Of a DNA stretch of 64,000 nucleotides, positions 34,212 to 43,924 are shown one piece after another (the stretch's first letter is position 1; every line of letters starts with the position of its first letter). The stretch is from Parapedobacter deserti. Lineage in GTDB: Bacteria; Bacteroidota; Bacteroidia; Sphingobacteriales; Sphingobacteriaceae. The stretch covers positions 868,001 through 932,000 of the forward strand of contig NZ_JBHRTA010000038.1 of NCBI RefSeq assembly GCF_042646065.1, given 5' to 3'. The notes under the pieces are model-generated. The model saw only the letters and a list, made by a program, of their open reading frames with translations, did no database searches and had not been told where the DNA came from. A program made the position numbers and the translations under genes.

Positions 34212-35119
34212 GTAGGGTGAATGTTGATATTTTAATGGCTACGTATAACGGTAGCGAGTACCTGTCTGAACAGCTCGATTCCCTATTGAAACAGTCGTAT
34301 CGAAGTTGGCGGCTTTTGGTGCATGATGATGGTTCTTCCGATGACACGGTACGTATCGTGCAAAATTACCAAAGAATGGACCGTCGGGTACAACTTTTAT
34401 CTGACGGTGTACGTGGACTAGGAGCGGCAGGTAATTATATGCATCTATTGAAATATACAAATGCGCCGCTTTGTATGTTCTGTGATCAAGATGATGTTTG
34501 GTTTGATGATAAGGTGAGCAGGCTGGTTGCCGCGATAAGCAACGAACAGGGGCCTGCGGCCGCTTACGCCAACGCTTTTTTTTACGAAAGTGGAAGGCTG
34601 ACAAGAAAAACCATAGACATCCATCCCTCCAGCTTAAAAAATATGTTGTTCATGAATTCTGGTATACAGGGCTGTTCATTGATCGTAAACCGACAACTGA
34701 TCGAGTTGGTCAGGCCGTTTGATGGAACGGTCGCTATGCACGATCATCTACTCACGCTTGCTTCGGTCGCCTTTGGAAAACTGATTTATCTGGATGAAGT
34801 GCTGATGTTATATCGCCAACATGAAAAGAATGCTACCGCCGATCATCAAACAGGATTGTCCGGTCGTGTGCGCTCGTTCCTCTCGCGGAACAAGCAGGTT
34901 ATCGATCGAAGGCATTTTGAAGCAAACCGGTCTTTTTTTGATTATTTTTTCCTCCGGCTTTCGCCGCAAGCCAGGCAGCTTTTTGAAGCTTATTTTCGTT
35001 ATGCCTTGTGCCCATCTGTATTCGGTCGGCTATGGCTTGTGTGGAAACACGGATTCCAGTTGGGCAACCGGAAGGGACTTTTGTCCATGAAGACATTGAT
35101 GAGGCAAGCTATCGATTGA
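34208..35119 (+). CDS. GT2-family glycosyltransferase
   Basis: 303 residues from the ATG at 34208 (the frame is open further but overlaps the previous gene). GT-A features: VDILMATYNGSEYLSEQLDS, HDDGSSDDT, and metal-binding CDQDDVW. Similar to rhamnosyltransferases of the RgpF/WbbL type. Sugar unknown. Confidence 0.84.
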   Translation: MSRVNVDILMATYNGSEYLSEQLDSLLKQSYRSWRLLVHDDGSSDDTVRIVQNYQRMDRRVQLLSDGVRGLGAAGNYMHLLKYTNAPLCMFCDQDDVWFDDKVSRLVAAISNEQGPAAAYANAFFYESGRLTRKTIDIHPSSLKNMLFMNSGIQGCSLIVNRQLIELVRPFDGTVAMHDHLLTLASVAFGKLIYLDEVLMLYRQHEKNATADHQTGLSGRVRSFLSRNKQVIDRRHFEANRSFFDYFFLRLSPQARQLFEAYFRYALCPSVFGRLWLVWKHGFQLGNRKGLLSMKTLMRQAID

Positions 35120-35137
35120 TGCAAAACCGATAACATT

Positions 35138-36046
35138 ATGGCAGTGGTGTCCATTACCGTGTTTACGCCGACCTACAATAGGTGCAATTACCTGAGTAGG
35201 CTTTATGCTAGCCTGAAACTGCAAGCTCGGTTTTTGCACGAATGGCTTATTGTGGACGATGGAAGCAACGATGGCACCGCAGCTCTTGTCAACGACTTTA
35301 TCTCAGAGGGCGCCTTGTCGATATCATACCATTATCAAGCGAACGCGGGTAAACATCGGGCGATCAATAAGGGCGTGCAACTGGCAAAAGGTGCGTTGTT
35401 TTTTATTGTGGATAGCGATGACTACCTGCCGGGGCATGCATTGATGGAAATATCCAGCCGATGGTCGGCTGTGCTGCAAAAGCCGAATCCGAAAGAGTAC
35501 GCCGGTATTTGCGGGTTGCGTATCGATGAAAATGGTGCGGTAGTCGGAGGAAAGGTTGACTATGATGTCCTTGATACGACAACAGTAGATTACCGCTACC
35601 GTCGCGGTTATCAGGGTGATAAGGCAGAAGTATACCGGACGGATATATTACGTGCTTATCCGTTTCCCGACATTGAGGGCGAGAAATTCTGCACCGAAGC
35701 GTTGGTCTGGAACCGCATTGCAGCGTCATATCGATTGGTATTTTTCAATAAAGGTATATACGTGGGTAACTATCTGGCAGACGGCTTGAGTGCGAAGTCA
35801 TTCCGGCTGCGTAAAACAAACCCTCAATACGCATCGCTATACTATGCCGAATTTCTCAACAACGAGCAGATACCCTGCGTACACCGCCTTAAGTCAGCGG
35901 TCAACTTCTGGAGATTTGCGGTTTATGATCAAAAGCATACCTTTAGGCATAAGCGGAAAATGGTCAAACAGCAGTGGACGATGGTTTTTCTGCCATTATG
36001 CTACACGCTGTGTCTCATTGACCGATTAAAAAGTAAATCCGGATAG
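35138..36046 (+). CDS. GT2-family glycosyltransferase
   Basis: 302 residues. FTPTYNRCNYLSRLYASL at the start, VDDGSNDGTAAL and metal-binding VDSDDYLPGHA. A late region with FCTEALVWNRIA resembles the group of GT2 enzymes seen in capsule loci. Donor unknown. Confidence 0.84.
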   Translation: MAVVSITVFTPTYNRCNYLSRLYASLKLQARFLHEWLIVDDGSNDGTAALVNDFISEGALSISYHYQANAGKHRAINKGVQLAKGALFFIVDSDDYLPGHALMEISSRWSAVLQKPNPKEYAGICGLRIDENGAVVGGKVDYDVLDTTTVDYRYRRGYQGDKAEVYRTDILRAYPFPDIEGEKFCTEALVWNRIAASYRLVFFNKGIYVGNYLADGLSAKSFRLRKTNPQYASLYYAEFLNNEQIPCVHRLKSAVNFWRFAVYDQKHTFRHKRKMVKQQWTMVFLPLCYTLCLIDRLKSKSG

Positions 36047-36051
36047 ATTGG

Positions 36052-37125
36052 ATGACGCCATACTACGCAATCGTGATAACCACATTCTTGCTAAGCGTGT
36101 TTGACCTAGTGAGAAGCCATGCTATTCGATTTTCTGTATATGTAGGGTATTGCATCGTGTTGGTGTTGTTCGTTGGATTACGGTCTGTTGGGGTTGATAA
36201 TGACAGTGTAAACTATGAGGAAGCCTTTAGCTTGGCGGCAAGTTTACCATGGTCGGATTTGATAACAGGCAACTACGATGAAACCATGGAGCGCGGATAC
36301 CTGGTGTTGAATAAAGTGATTCACTCATTGGGGGGTGGGATCCGTACCGTGTTTTTGCTAATGGCGATACTGACCGGACTGGTTAACTACACATTAATCT
36401 ATAAAAAAAGCCCGTTTCCTTTTGCATCCCTTTTGTTGTATGTCTGCTTTTTTTACTTTTATCGGGATTTTACGCAAATTCGCTTCGCTCTATCTGCGGG
36501 GCTGGGCTTATGGGCGCTGTTCAGGTTGACGGAAGGCAAATACTGGAGCTTCGCTGTCTTAGTGCTGGTTGGCGCTGGCTTTCATAGTGCGGTGTTAATC
36601 GTGCCTTTTGTCAGTTTGTTTTATGTGTTGATAAAGAGCCTCTGGTTTTATTTTGTGTTGCCGCTTTTGGGCGTATTAGGGGGGCTCTTTAATCCTGTCA
36701 TGATTCTTTTTAGCTTAGGAGGATTGCCGCCGACGCTTGCGCAGTATGTCGAATTTGATGAGTTGGGTAAAGGGGGATATGTCCCTTCCATTATTGCGCA
36801 GGTGTTTATGGCTGGTATGATGATTTTTAGGCGAAGGTTGCTGAATTATCACCCTAAAAAGGTAATCGATTATATGTTTATCGCGCTATCGCTTGCTTCG
36901 TTTATCAATTTGTTGTTTATTTCATTTGCCATTATGCAGCGATTAGCGTTGCTGTTGTTTGGTGCTATTTTATTCAGCATGCCTTATGTGTGCAAAATGT
37001 TGGAATCAGATAGGTCTGAAAAGTTTTTAGCGTTATTTTTACGGGCGATTTTTATGTTATACGTTTTGTATTATGGGTTGAAGATGGTCAATCCCAATCT
37101 GATGCAGCCCTATTCAATTTTGTAA
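36052..37125 (+). CDS. EpsG/Wzy-type polysaccharide polymerase
   Basis: 357 residues, about ten membrane helices. EpsG-family landmarks: RSVGVDNDSVNYEEAF near residues 44-59, ERGYLVLNKVIHSLGG, the RFALSAGL segment (RQxIA position of the family) and GFHSAVLIVP. It is the probable repeat-unit polymerase of the cluster. Confidence 0.8.
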   Translation: MTPYYAIVITTFLLSVFDLVRSHAIRFSVYVGYCIVLVLFVGLRSVGVDNDSVNYEEAFSLAASLPWSDLITGNYDETMERGYLVLNKVIHSLGGGIRTVFLLMAILTGLVNYTLIYKKSPFPFASLLLYVCFFYFYRDFTQIRFALSAGLGLWALFRLTEGKYWSFAVLVLVGAGFHSAVLIVPFVSLFYVLIKSLWFYFVLPLLGVLGGLFNPVMILFSLGGLPPTLAQYVEFDELGKGGYVPSIIAQVFMAGMMIFRRRLLNYHPKKVIDYMFIALSLASFINLLFISFAIMQRLALLLFGAILFSMPYVCKMLESDRSEKFLALFLRAIFMLYVLYYGLKMVNPNLMQPYSIL

Positions 37126-37131
37126 GGCGGG

Positions 37132-38262
37132 ATGGGAGCCGGTGTTAAGGGAAGTTCGATGCCAATGTCATGTAAACGCAAGTTGGTTTATATTATTCAT
37201 GGGATCGCTATTGGCGGGGCAGAGACGGCGTTGGTGACTGCTTTACCTGACTTGGATAAATATTTTGACCTACGTGTGTATGTGTTGGGAGGCGGGCAGG
37301 AGCATCAGTTGCTTCAATCGTTGGACGCGCCATTAAGGGACAAAATGAGGTTCTGCAACATACCGGTTTACGCATTGCCATTCTATTTGCCTGTGCTCTA
37401 TATGAGGATGCGCAAATTTAATCCGGATATTGTGATTAGCTCTTTATGGAGATCTGCGATTGTAGGGAGTTTTTACCGGGTTTTCAACAGGCAATCCAAC
37501 TACTTTATGCTGTTGCATAGTGACAATTTTTTCCATTGGGCTGACCGCATCTTCAGCAAACTGGGCTTGCGCTTGAGTGACGCCGTTTTCGTGGATTCGC
37601 ATGCAACAGCGTCTTTGGCTAAGCGGGTTTTAGGAGACACAGCAGCGATCAACGTGCTTTCTTACCTGACAACGATATCTCCAAGCGATATTAAGGGACG
37701 TGATTTTACGGGGCCGAAGCATTTTTTTTTCATAGGTCGGCTTCACGCGATAAAGCGGGTGCCGCTGGCTGTCAAAGCAATTGCTTGGCTTCGCAAAAAC
37801 GGGGTGGATGCAACCTTGCGGATATATGGACGGGATGACGGTGACCAGTCGGCTGTTGAAGAAGCTATTGACGCATGTGGTTTGAGGGGATATGTCTCCA
37901 TTGAAGGTGAGATCGGTTTTACAGAGAAGTGGAAACTTTATGGTTGTCACCATTATTACATGCAGTTAAGCGCGCAAGAGGGCATGGCGATGAGCGTGGC
38001 GGAGGCGATGCAGCAGGGAATGGTATGCTTCGTTACACCTGTTGGTGGTGTCGCTCAATACGCGGTTGATGGGCACTCCGCGGTGTTTGCTGACACAGGC
38101 GATAGCCAAGCGTGGGATCGTTCATTGCGTAATCTGTTAGCGGTGTTACGAGATCGCGTAAAGTGCGAAGCCATCTCCAGCAACGCGTATCAGACATTCA
38201 AGGGGGCGCCAGTATTTTCTGATTCGCTGATTGCTGCTATTAATTTATATATAAAAAAATGA
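37132..38262 (+). CDS. GT4-family glycosyltransferase
   Basis: 376 residues. GT-B fold with VYIIHGIAIGGAETAL near the N-terminus and the donor-binding EGMAMSVAEAMQQG. Three starts are possible (37132, 37159, 37165); the latter two fit the family N-terminus better, but no -7 box or RBS decides between them. The stop is followed at once by the next ATG. Confidence 0.82.
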   Translation: MGAGVKGSSMPMSCKRKLVYIIHGIAIGGAETALVTALPDLDKYFDLRVYVLGGGQEHQLLQSLDAPLRDKMRFCNIPVYALPFYLPVLYMRMRKFNPDIVISSLWRSAIVGSFYRVFNRQSNYFMLLHSDNFFHWADRIFSKLGLRLSDAVFVDSHATASLAKRVLGDTAAINVLSYLTTISPSDIKGRDFTGPKHFFFIGRLHAIKRVPLAVKAIAWLRKNGVDATLRIYGRDDGDQSAVEEAIDACGLRGYVSIEGEIGFTEKWKLYGCHHYYMQLSAQEGMAMSVAEAMQQGMVCFVTPVGGVAQYAVDGHSAVFADTGDSQAWDRSLRNLLAVLRDRVKCEAISSNAYQTFKGAPVFSDSLIAAINLYIKK

Positions 38263-39399
38263 ATGGCCGGTAAGATCTGCTTGGTTTCGAATACGGGTTG
38301 GAGTTTTGTGAGATTTCGTATTGATGTCATCAAGTCGCTGGTGGCAGCGGGGTATGAAGTTTTGTTGTTAATGCCTGCAGACGCATTTGCCAGGCAGCTA
38401 GCATCTTTGGGTGCAAAGGTTGTACTTTTGCAATCATTGTATCCAAAGGGGCTTAACCCTGTAAAGGATATCATGCTCTATCGCGAGTTCAAGCGTATAT
38501 ACCGGGAAGAAAAGCCTGATTTAATTATCCAATATACGATTAAACCAAACATCTACAGTACTTGGGCAGCAAAGCGATACGGCATTCCCACCATTGCCGT
38601 GATCACCGGTCTAGGGTATGCATTTATTAATAAGGGAGTCGTGACAGCGATAGCTAAGCAACTTTACCGCCTGACGTTGCGAAAAACCGAGCGGGTTTGG
38701 TTTCTCAATCGGGACGACTTGGATTTTTTTGTCTCGCATGGGTTGGTCGATCACCGAAGGGCGTTTCGGATCCCCGGAGAGGGAGTGAACTGCGTCGATA
38801 CCTTTAATCCAGAGTTGTTCTTGCCGGCTGCCGACCGCGGTGTGTTTCGGTTCTTGTTTGTCGGTAGGCTGCTTTACGACAAGGGTATAGCTGAGTTTGT
38901 GGAGGCTGCAAAACGAATCAAACGTGCATATCCTGATACCGTTTTTTTGGTTTTGGGTTATCTGAATGTTGAAAATCCCGCGGCAGTACAAGAGACGCGC
39001 CTGAACGAATGGATTGGGGACGGGTGGATACGTTACCTTGGCGCCGTCGACGATGTCCGGTCTGTTTTGGTTGATTGCGATTGTGTGGTATTACCGTCCT
39101 ACAGGGAAGGTATGTCGACCACGCTGCAAGAAAGTGCTGCTATGGGTAAGCCTCTCATAGCTAGCGACATACCTGGGTGTAAGGAGTTGATAGATGATGG
39201 GGATAATGGATATTTGTGCCGAGTAAAAGACGTAGACAGCTTGACCGCCTGTATGGAGCGTATGATTAATTTATCTCAGGACATGCGAAGATCAATGGGA
39301 CAGAAGGGTAGGGACAAGATGATCAAAGAATATTCCGTTGACCGGATCATTTCCATCTACAATGCAACGATAACCGAAATCCTAGGTGAAAAAAAGTAG
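38263..39399 (+). CDS. GT4-family glycosyltransferase (PglA-like)
   Basis: 378 residues. YTIKPNIYSTWAAKRYGIPT and VITGLGYAF are typical of enzymes that add GalNAc-like sugars to a primed undecaprenyl diphosphate, and REGMSTTLQESAAMGKP is the EX7E region. If the match holds, it acts second in repeat-unit assembly, after the missing priming enzyme. Confidence 0.85.
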   Translation: MAGKICLVSNTGWSFVRFRIDVIKSLVAAGYEVLLLMPADAFARQLASLGAKVVLLQSLYPKGLNPVKDIMLYREFKRIYREEKPDLIIQYTIKPNIYSTWAAKRYGIPTIAVITGLGYAFINKGVVTAIAKQLYRLTLRKTERVWFLNRDDLDFFVSHGLVDHRRAFRIPGEGVNCVDTFNPELFLPAADRGVFRFLFVGRLLYDKGIAEFVEAAKRIKRAYPDTVFLVLGYLNVENPAAVQETRLNEWIGDGWIRYLGAVDDVRSVLVDCDCVVLPSYREGMSTTLQESAAMGKPLIASDIPGCKELIDDGDNGYLCRVKDVDSLTACMERMINLSQDMRRSMGQKGRDKMIKEYSVDRIISIYNATITEILGEKK

Positions 39400-39418
39400 G
39401 AAAGGCATGTTTTTTGAT

Positions 39419-39426
39419 TACTTTTG
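39419..39426 (+). promoter_or_regulatory. Putative -7 box before the wzi-like gene
   Basis: TACTTTTG 20 bp after the preceding stop; -33 element not clear. It would separate the export genes into their own transcript with a leader of about 47 nt. Confidence 0.4.
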
Positions 39427-39479
39427 CGTGCAAAAGTTGCGTAAAGTGGAAACCACGGTCTATACATAACCTATTATTT

Positions 39480-41207
39480 ATGCAAAGTTACGGGCGGTTT
39501 GTCGCTAAGTCCCTTATTTTTTTTATTGTTTTTATCATCGCAATAGGCCCGTTTTCTTTAAACGGCCAAGTCCTGCCTGTTGGCTCGCAGGTACTTGAAG
39601 ATCGCTACAGACGAGATCAATTGTTGGGACTCGTCGATTCAACCATCTCATTCACTATACGGCCTTTAACGGCGGCCGCTTTGCAGCGTGCGGATGTTTT
39701 TGATCCCGACAGTTCATTGGGTAATAGTAGCATCATCTATACTATGCCGGATAACCATGGCTATGTGCAACTCCTGCCCGCCAGCTTCCTATACCGGAAC
39801 AATACGGAATATCCATATGGTTGGAACGATGGAAATATGATCCCTGCAGCGGGCGGGCAATCGAAACTTTCGGCAGGTATATTTGCTAAATATCGCTTCC
39901 TGACCGTGCAATTCCAACCCGAGGTGATCATAGCAAGTAACAATCGTTACGATGAGCTTGCCGCGTCGCCCGGATACGGCTGGCACTGGTACTATACGTT
40001 CGGTAATCGCATTGATATGCCTGAGTATTTTGGCAAAGGACCGTACTCGCGAGCATTTATGGGGCAAAGCAGCGTCCGGGCGAATTTTGATCCGGTATCT
40101 ATTGGCTTGTCGACCGAAAACCTATGGTGGGGGCCTGGAATACGGAACGCTTTGCTGATGAGCAATACGGCGCCAGGGTTTCCTCACCTGACGATCAATA
40201 CAACGAAGCCGGTTTCCACGGCGATTGGGTCTTTCGAAGGGCAGTTCGTGGTTGGAAAGCTGAGGTCATCGGGATATCCGCCATCGTACACGGAAGAAAG
40301 TAGGCATCACGAGCTGTTTTATGTGGAAAAGCCCGATGTGGATCGGTCCTTCTCCGGATTGATTGCGAGCTATCAACCCCGATGGATAAAAGGATTGTCG
40401 TTAGGCTGGATAACCACCAAGGTAGTCAATAGGCCCGATGTGAACGGCTTGAGGGATTTTTTACCTTTCGTGAAACCTGAAGCGCGCGATGTCGCTTATT
40501 TGGATGCTGGCAATGGGGCTGAGCGGACGAGCCAGGACTATAGTATCGACTATAATTCGATCTTTTTCCGCTGGGCGATGCCCGCTGGGATGCTCGAACT
40601 TTATGGCGAATACGGGAGAAGCCTAAGGCCGCATGATGGGAGGGACAGAATGGTGCAGGCGGCGCATTCCCGAGGGTATGTACTTGGATTCAGGAAACTC
40701 TTGCCGTCAAACTGGATAAAAGCCGGGGACCTCTTCCAACTTGGGGCCGAAATAACGCAACTGGCATTCAACTCCAGTTATTTTTTGAATGACAGCCCGA
40801 CTCCGACCTGGTACACCCATCATGTTGTCAGGGATGGGTATACCCATCGCGGCCAGGTGTTGGGTGCGGGTATTGGACCTGGCAGCAACATACAGTCGGT
40901 ACAGGTATCGTGGCTGCGGGGGTTTAAACAAGTAGGGCTTCAATTTGAGCGATTCGTACAAAAGGAAGACTTTTTTTATAGCTACGGACATGTAAACGAT
41001 TTGAGGAGACAATGGGTCGACTTGGGCGTGCGGGCATATGCTGATTGGGATTTTGATCGTTTGATCGCTTCGGCGGGGCTTCAGTACACCCATGCATACA
41101 ACTATCGGTTTGAGTTTTATATGCCACCGGGTAATACGTTCTGGGAGTTTGACCCCCAAGACAAGACCAATATAACGATTCAGATTGGATTGTCTTACAG
41201 GTTTTAA
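39480..41207 (+). CDS. Wzi-like capsule assembly outer-membrane protein
   Basis: 575 residues. Signal peptide (about 1-33, SLIFFIVFIIAIGPFSLNG then QVLP). The rest alternates as a large barrel with motifs of the capsule_assemb_wzi family (NLWWGPGIRNALLMSNTAPG; repeated strands ending with GLSYRF at the C-terminus). It would hold or guide polymer at the cell surface. The ATG at 39480 was chosen because the 22 upstream codons lie in the promoter region and are not a signal peptide. Confidence 0.82.
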   Translation: MQSYGRFVAKSLIFFIVFIIAIGPFSLNGQVLPVGSQVLEDRYRRDQLLGLVDSTISFTIRPLTAAALQRADVFDPDSSLGNSSIIYTMPDNHGYVQLLPASFLYRNNTEYPYGWNDGNMIPAAGGQSKLSAGIFAKYRFLTVQFQPEVIIASNNRYDELAASPGYGWHWYYTFGNRIDMPEYFGKGPYSRAFMGQSSVRANFDPVSIGLSTENLWWGPGIRNALLMSNTAPGFPHLTINTTKPVSTAIGSFEGQFVVGKLRSSGYPPSYTEESRHHELFYVEKPDVDRSFSGLIASYQPRWIKGLSLGWITTKVVNRPDVNGLRDFLPFVKPEARDVAYLDAGNGAERTSQDYSIDYNSIFFRWAMPAGMLELYGEYGRSLRPHDGRDRMVQAAHSRGYVLGFRKLLPSNWIKAGDLFQLGAEITQLAFNSSYFLNDSPTPTWYTHHVVRDGYTHRGQVLGAGIGPGSNIQSVQVSWLRGFKQVGLQFERFVQKEDFFYSYGHVNDLRRQWVDLGVRAYADWDFDRLIASAGLQYTHAYNYRFEFYMPPGNTFWEFDPQDKTNITIQIGLSYRF

Positions 41208-41377
41208 CACTAAACTGTTGCTGCTAAACCATCGTTCAAATAGGAAAACTGATAGGCGGCCAGCTTTAAACGGAATTAATGGGCGATTGTAGGCAAAGTA
41301 AAAAAAAAACGTTTTATTTGCGATAAATTAGAAGCGGTGGGTTTTATTGCATGTTAACTTTTCAGAACAAGAGGTAG

Positions 41378-43903
41378 ATGAAGTATCGGTTTTTTTATGC
41401 TATCAGTATTCTTTTATTGGTTTGCCTAGGAATATTTGGGGGCGGGAGTTACGGTCAGTCGATAAACTCATCAGATTTATCGAATGTTCGTGTCGACGAT
41501 TTGTCGGATGAACAGATCCGGGCTTATCTGAGACAAGCCGAGTCTTCTGGGTTGAGCGAAAGCCAAATGGAGCGGTTGGCATTGGAGCGGGGTATGCCGC
41601 CCGCGGAAATTCAAAAGCTAAGGGAGCGGATAGAGCGGTTGGACGGGCCCGCGACGGGGGCGTCAAGTTCGCCGACGCCGATGAGAGATACAGAACGCCA
41701 ATTGGCCGACTCGTTATCGCCGCCAATGAGCAGCGATACACTGAATTTGGATTCACTGGCCGCAATCGATAAAGCAGCCCGAAATCTCCACTTAAAAGTA
41801 TTTGGTGCTTCATTGTTTCAAGATGTTACGCCTGTATTTGAACCTAATTTGCGTATCGCTACTCCCCAAAATTACGTGATAGGTCCGGGCGATCAGATCT
41901 TGATTGATATTTATGGAAAGTCCGAAGACGGGCATGCCCTGACAGTTACTCCAGAAGGAGTCATCAATATTCCATATATCGGTGTAGTTTCTGTGGCCGG
42001 GATGACCATTGAACAAGCAACGGCGCGGATCACCAAGCAATTGTCCGAAGTTTATTCGGCTATCCGTACCGGAGAGACGAAAGTGAACGTCGCATTAGGT
42101 AATATTCGTAGCATTCAGGTGACCGTCACCGGTGAGGTAGTCCAACCCGGTTCATATACCTTGCCTTCCGTTGCGACGGCGTTTAACGCATTATATTGGT
42201 CAGGGGGACCTACCAACAACGGATCGTTCCGGAAAATCGATATCATCAGAAATGGAAGAGTAGTCGCGACATTGGATATTTATGATGTGCTGATCAATGG
42301 CTTTTTTTCGGAGAATATCCGATTAGAGGACCAGGATATCATTATGGTACCACCATATCAAAACAGGGTAGAAATGCGCGGAGAGGTGAAACGGCCTGCT
42401 ATATTTGAATTGAAAGAGGGGGAGACGTTCGATAGGCTCCTCGCCTATGCAGGAGATTTCACCGAAAATGCTTATCGCGCACGAATCAAGGTCACAAAGC
42501 GGACAGATCGGGAGCAACGGATTGAAGATTTGCTGAGCAGTCAGTTCTCACATTATGAACCAAAAACGGGTGACCGATTCAAGATAGAGCGCATATTGGA
42601 CCGATTCGAAAACCGCGTAACTATCAAGGGAGCGGTATTTCGACCGGGAGAATATGAACTTAGTCCTGGGTTGACATTATCTATGTTGATCAAGAAAGCT
42701 GATGGGTTAAAAGAAGACGCATTTCTGAACCGAGGGTATATATTACGACTAAAGGATGATTTCCAGATGGAGCAACTTTCATTCAGCGTGTCGGGAGTTT
42801 TAGCCGGGACAACGGCTGACGTTGAGTTGAAGCGGGAAGACATTGTTACGGTCTCCTCCATATTTGATCTGCGCGAAGCCTACCTCGTGGAGATAGATGG
42901 TGAAGTTCGCACACCCGGACAATTTGATTATGCAGAAGGGATGACGTTGAAAGACCTAATCATGCAGGCGGGAGGATTTAGAGAAAGTGCGACGGGAAGC
43001 CGAATTGAGGTGTCTAGACGAGTTACAAACGCAGACGCACTTTCTCAATCTGCTCAGGTCGCAGAGGTTTTTCAGGTGTCTGCAGATAAGGGGCTACGGA
43101 AAGAAGATGCGGACTTCGTGCTAATGCCGTTCGATAAAGTGGTAGTCCGGACTGCTGCGGGATACGAAACACAGAAAACAGTGCGGATCGAGGGAGAAGT
43201 GCTGTATCCAGGCTTGTACACGATAACCCGCAAGGATGAGCGTATTTCCGATATCATCAAACGCGCGGGGGGCTTTACACCTTTTGCTTATGTGGAAGGA
43301 GCATCGTTAAAACGGGACAGAAATTTAAGCAGTACCAAGACGGCCGAGACAAACGCAGAAAAAGCAGAACGGGAACTGCAGAAACAAGACGAATATAATC
43401 GATTGCTTGCCCTGAAGCAATTGCAGAGTGATGCTAGTGTAATTAATGATGCAAGTATAAGTAGGAATATCAACAATGACTTTGTTGGTATCAACCTTGA
43501 GCGGATCATCAGGCAGCCAGGAGATCGCGGCGACTTAATTTTAGAAGATGGAGATGTAATTCGAGTGCCTAAGGAGTTGCAAACGGTCAAGATATCGGGG
43601 GAAGTATTGGCCCCTTCCACAGCAGTGTATGCTCCGACCAAAAGCTTTAAACAGTACATTTCGCAAGCGGGTGGGTTTTCTTCTAGAGCATTGCGAAAAA
43701 GCTCTTATGTATTATACGCTAACGGGTCAGTGAAGAGCACAAACAGATTTTTGTTTTTTAATAATTACCCGCCGATCAAGCCAGGGGCAGAAATTTTTGT
43801 GCCACAAAAGGAGGTGAAGGAGCCGATGAGCCCTCAGCAGTGGTTAGGATTAGGGACAGGCGTTGCTTCCCTTGCTGCGATCATTATGACGATGCTGCGT
43901 TAA
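41378..43903 (+). CDS. Wza-like polysaccharide export protein with multiple SLBB repeats
   Basis: 841 residues, over twice E. coli Wza (379). Signal peptide 1-26, then an acidic low-complexity part (30-135). The Poly_export domain holds YVIGPGDQILIDIYGKSEDG (166-185). At least six SLBB-type units follow, each with a GEV-x-x-PG turn: VTGEVVQPGSY, MRGEVKRPAIF, IKGAVFRPGEY, IDGEVRTPGQF, IEGEVLYPGLY, ISGEVLAPSTA. A hydrophobic C-terminal helix (WLGLGTGVASLAAIIMTML) could be the outer-membrane segment. There is no convincing lipobox: the Cys at 16 is preceded by Val. It forms the periplasm-spanning export channel. Confidence 0.88.
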   Translation: MKYRFFYAISILLLVCLGIFGGGSYGQSINSSDLSNVRVDDLSDEQIRAYLRQAESSGLSESQMERLALERGMPPAEIQKLRERIERLDGPATGASSSPTPMRDTERQLADSLSPPMSSDTLNLDSLAAIDKAARNLHLKVFGASLFQDVTPVFEPNLRIATPQNYVIGPGDQILIDIYGKSEDGHALTVTPEGVINIPYIGVVSVAGMTIEQATARITKQLSEVYSAIRTGETKVNVALGNIRSIQVTVTGEVVQPGSYTLPSVATAFNALYWSGGPTNNGSFRKIDIIRNGRVVATLDIYDVLINGFFSENIRLEDQDIIMVPPYQNRVEMRGEVKRPAIFELKEGETFDRLLAYAGDFTENAYRARIKVTKRTDREQRIEDLLSSQFSHYEPKTGDRFKIERILDRFENRVTIKGAVFRPGEYELSPGLTLSMLIKKADGLKEDAFLNRGYILRLKDDFQMEQLSFSVSGVLAGTTADVELKREDIVTVSSIFDLREAYLVEIDGEVRTPGQFDYAEGMTLKDLIMQAGGFRESATGSRIEVSRRVTNADALSQSAQVAEVFQVSADKGLRKEDADFVLMPFDKVVVRTAAGYETQKTVRIEGEVLYPGLYTITRKDERISDIIKRAGGFTPFAYVEGASLKRDRNLSSTKTAETNAEKAERELQKQDEYNRLLALKQLQSDASVINDASISRNINNDFVGINLERIIRQPGDRGDLILEDGDVIRVPKELQTVKISGEVLAPSTAVYAPTKSFKQYISQAGGFSSRALRKSSYVLYANGSVKSTNRFLFFNNYPPIKPGAEIFVPQKEVKEPMSPQQWLGLGTGVASLAAIIMTMLR

Positions 43904-43924
43904 TTTTATGAACTAAGATAAAAT

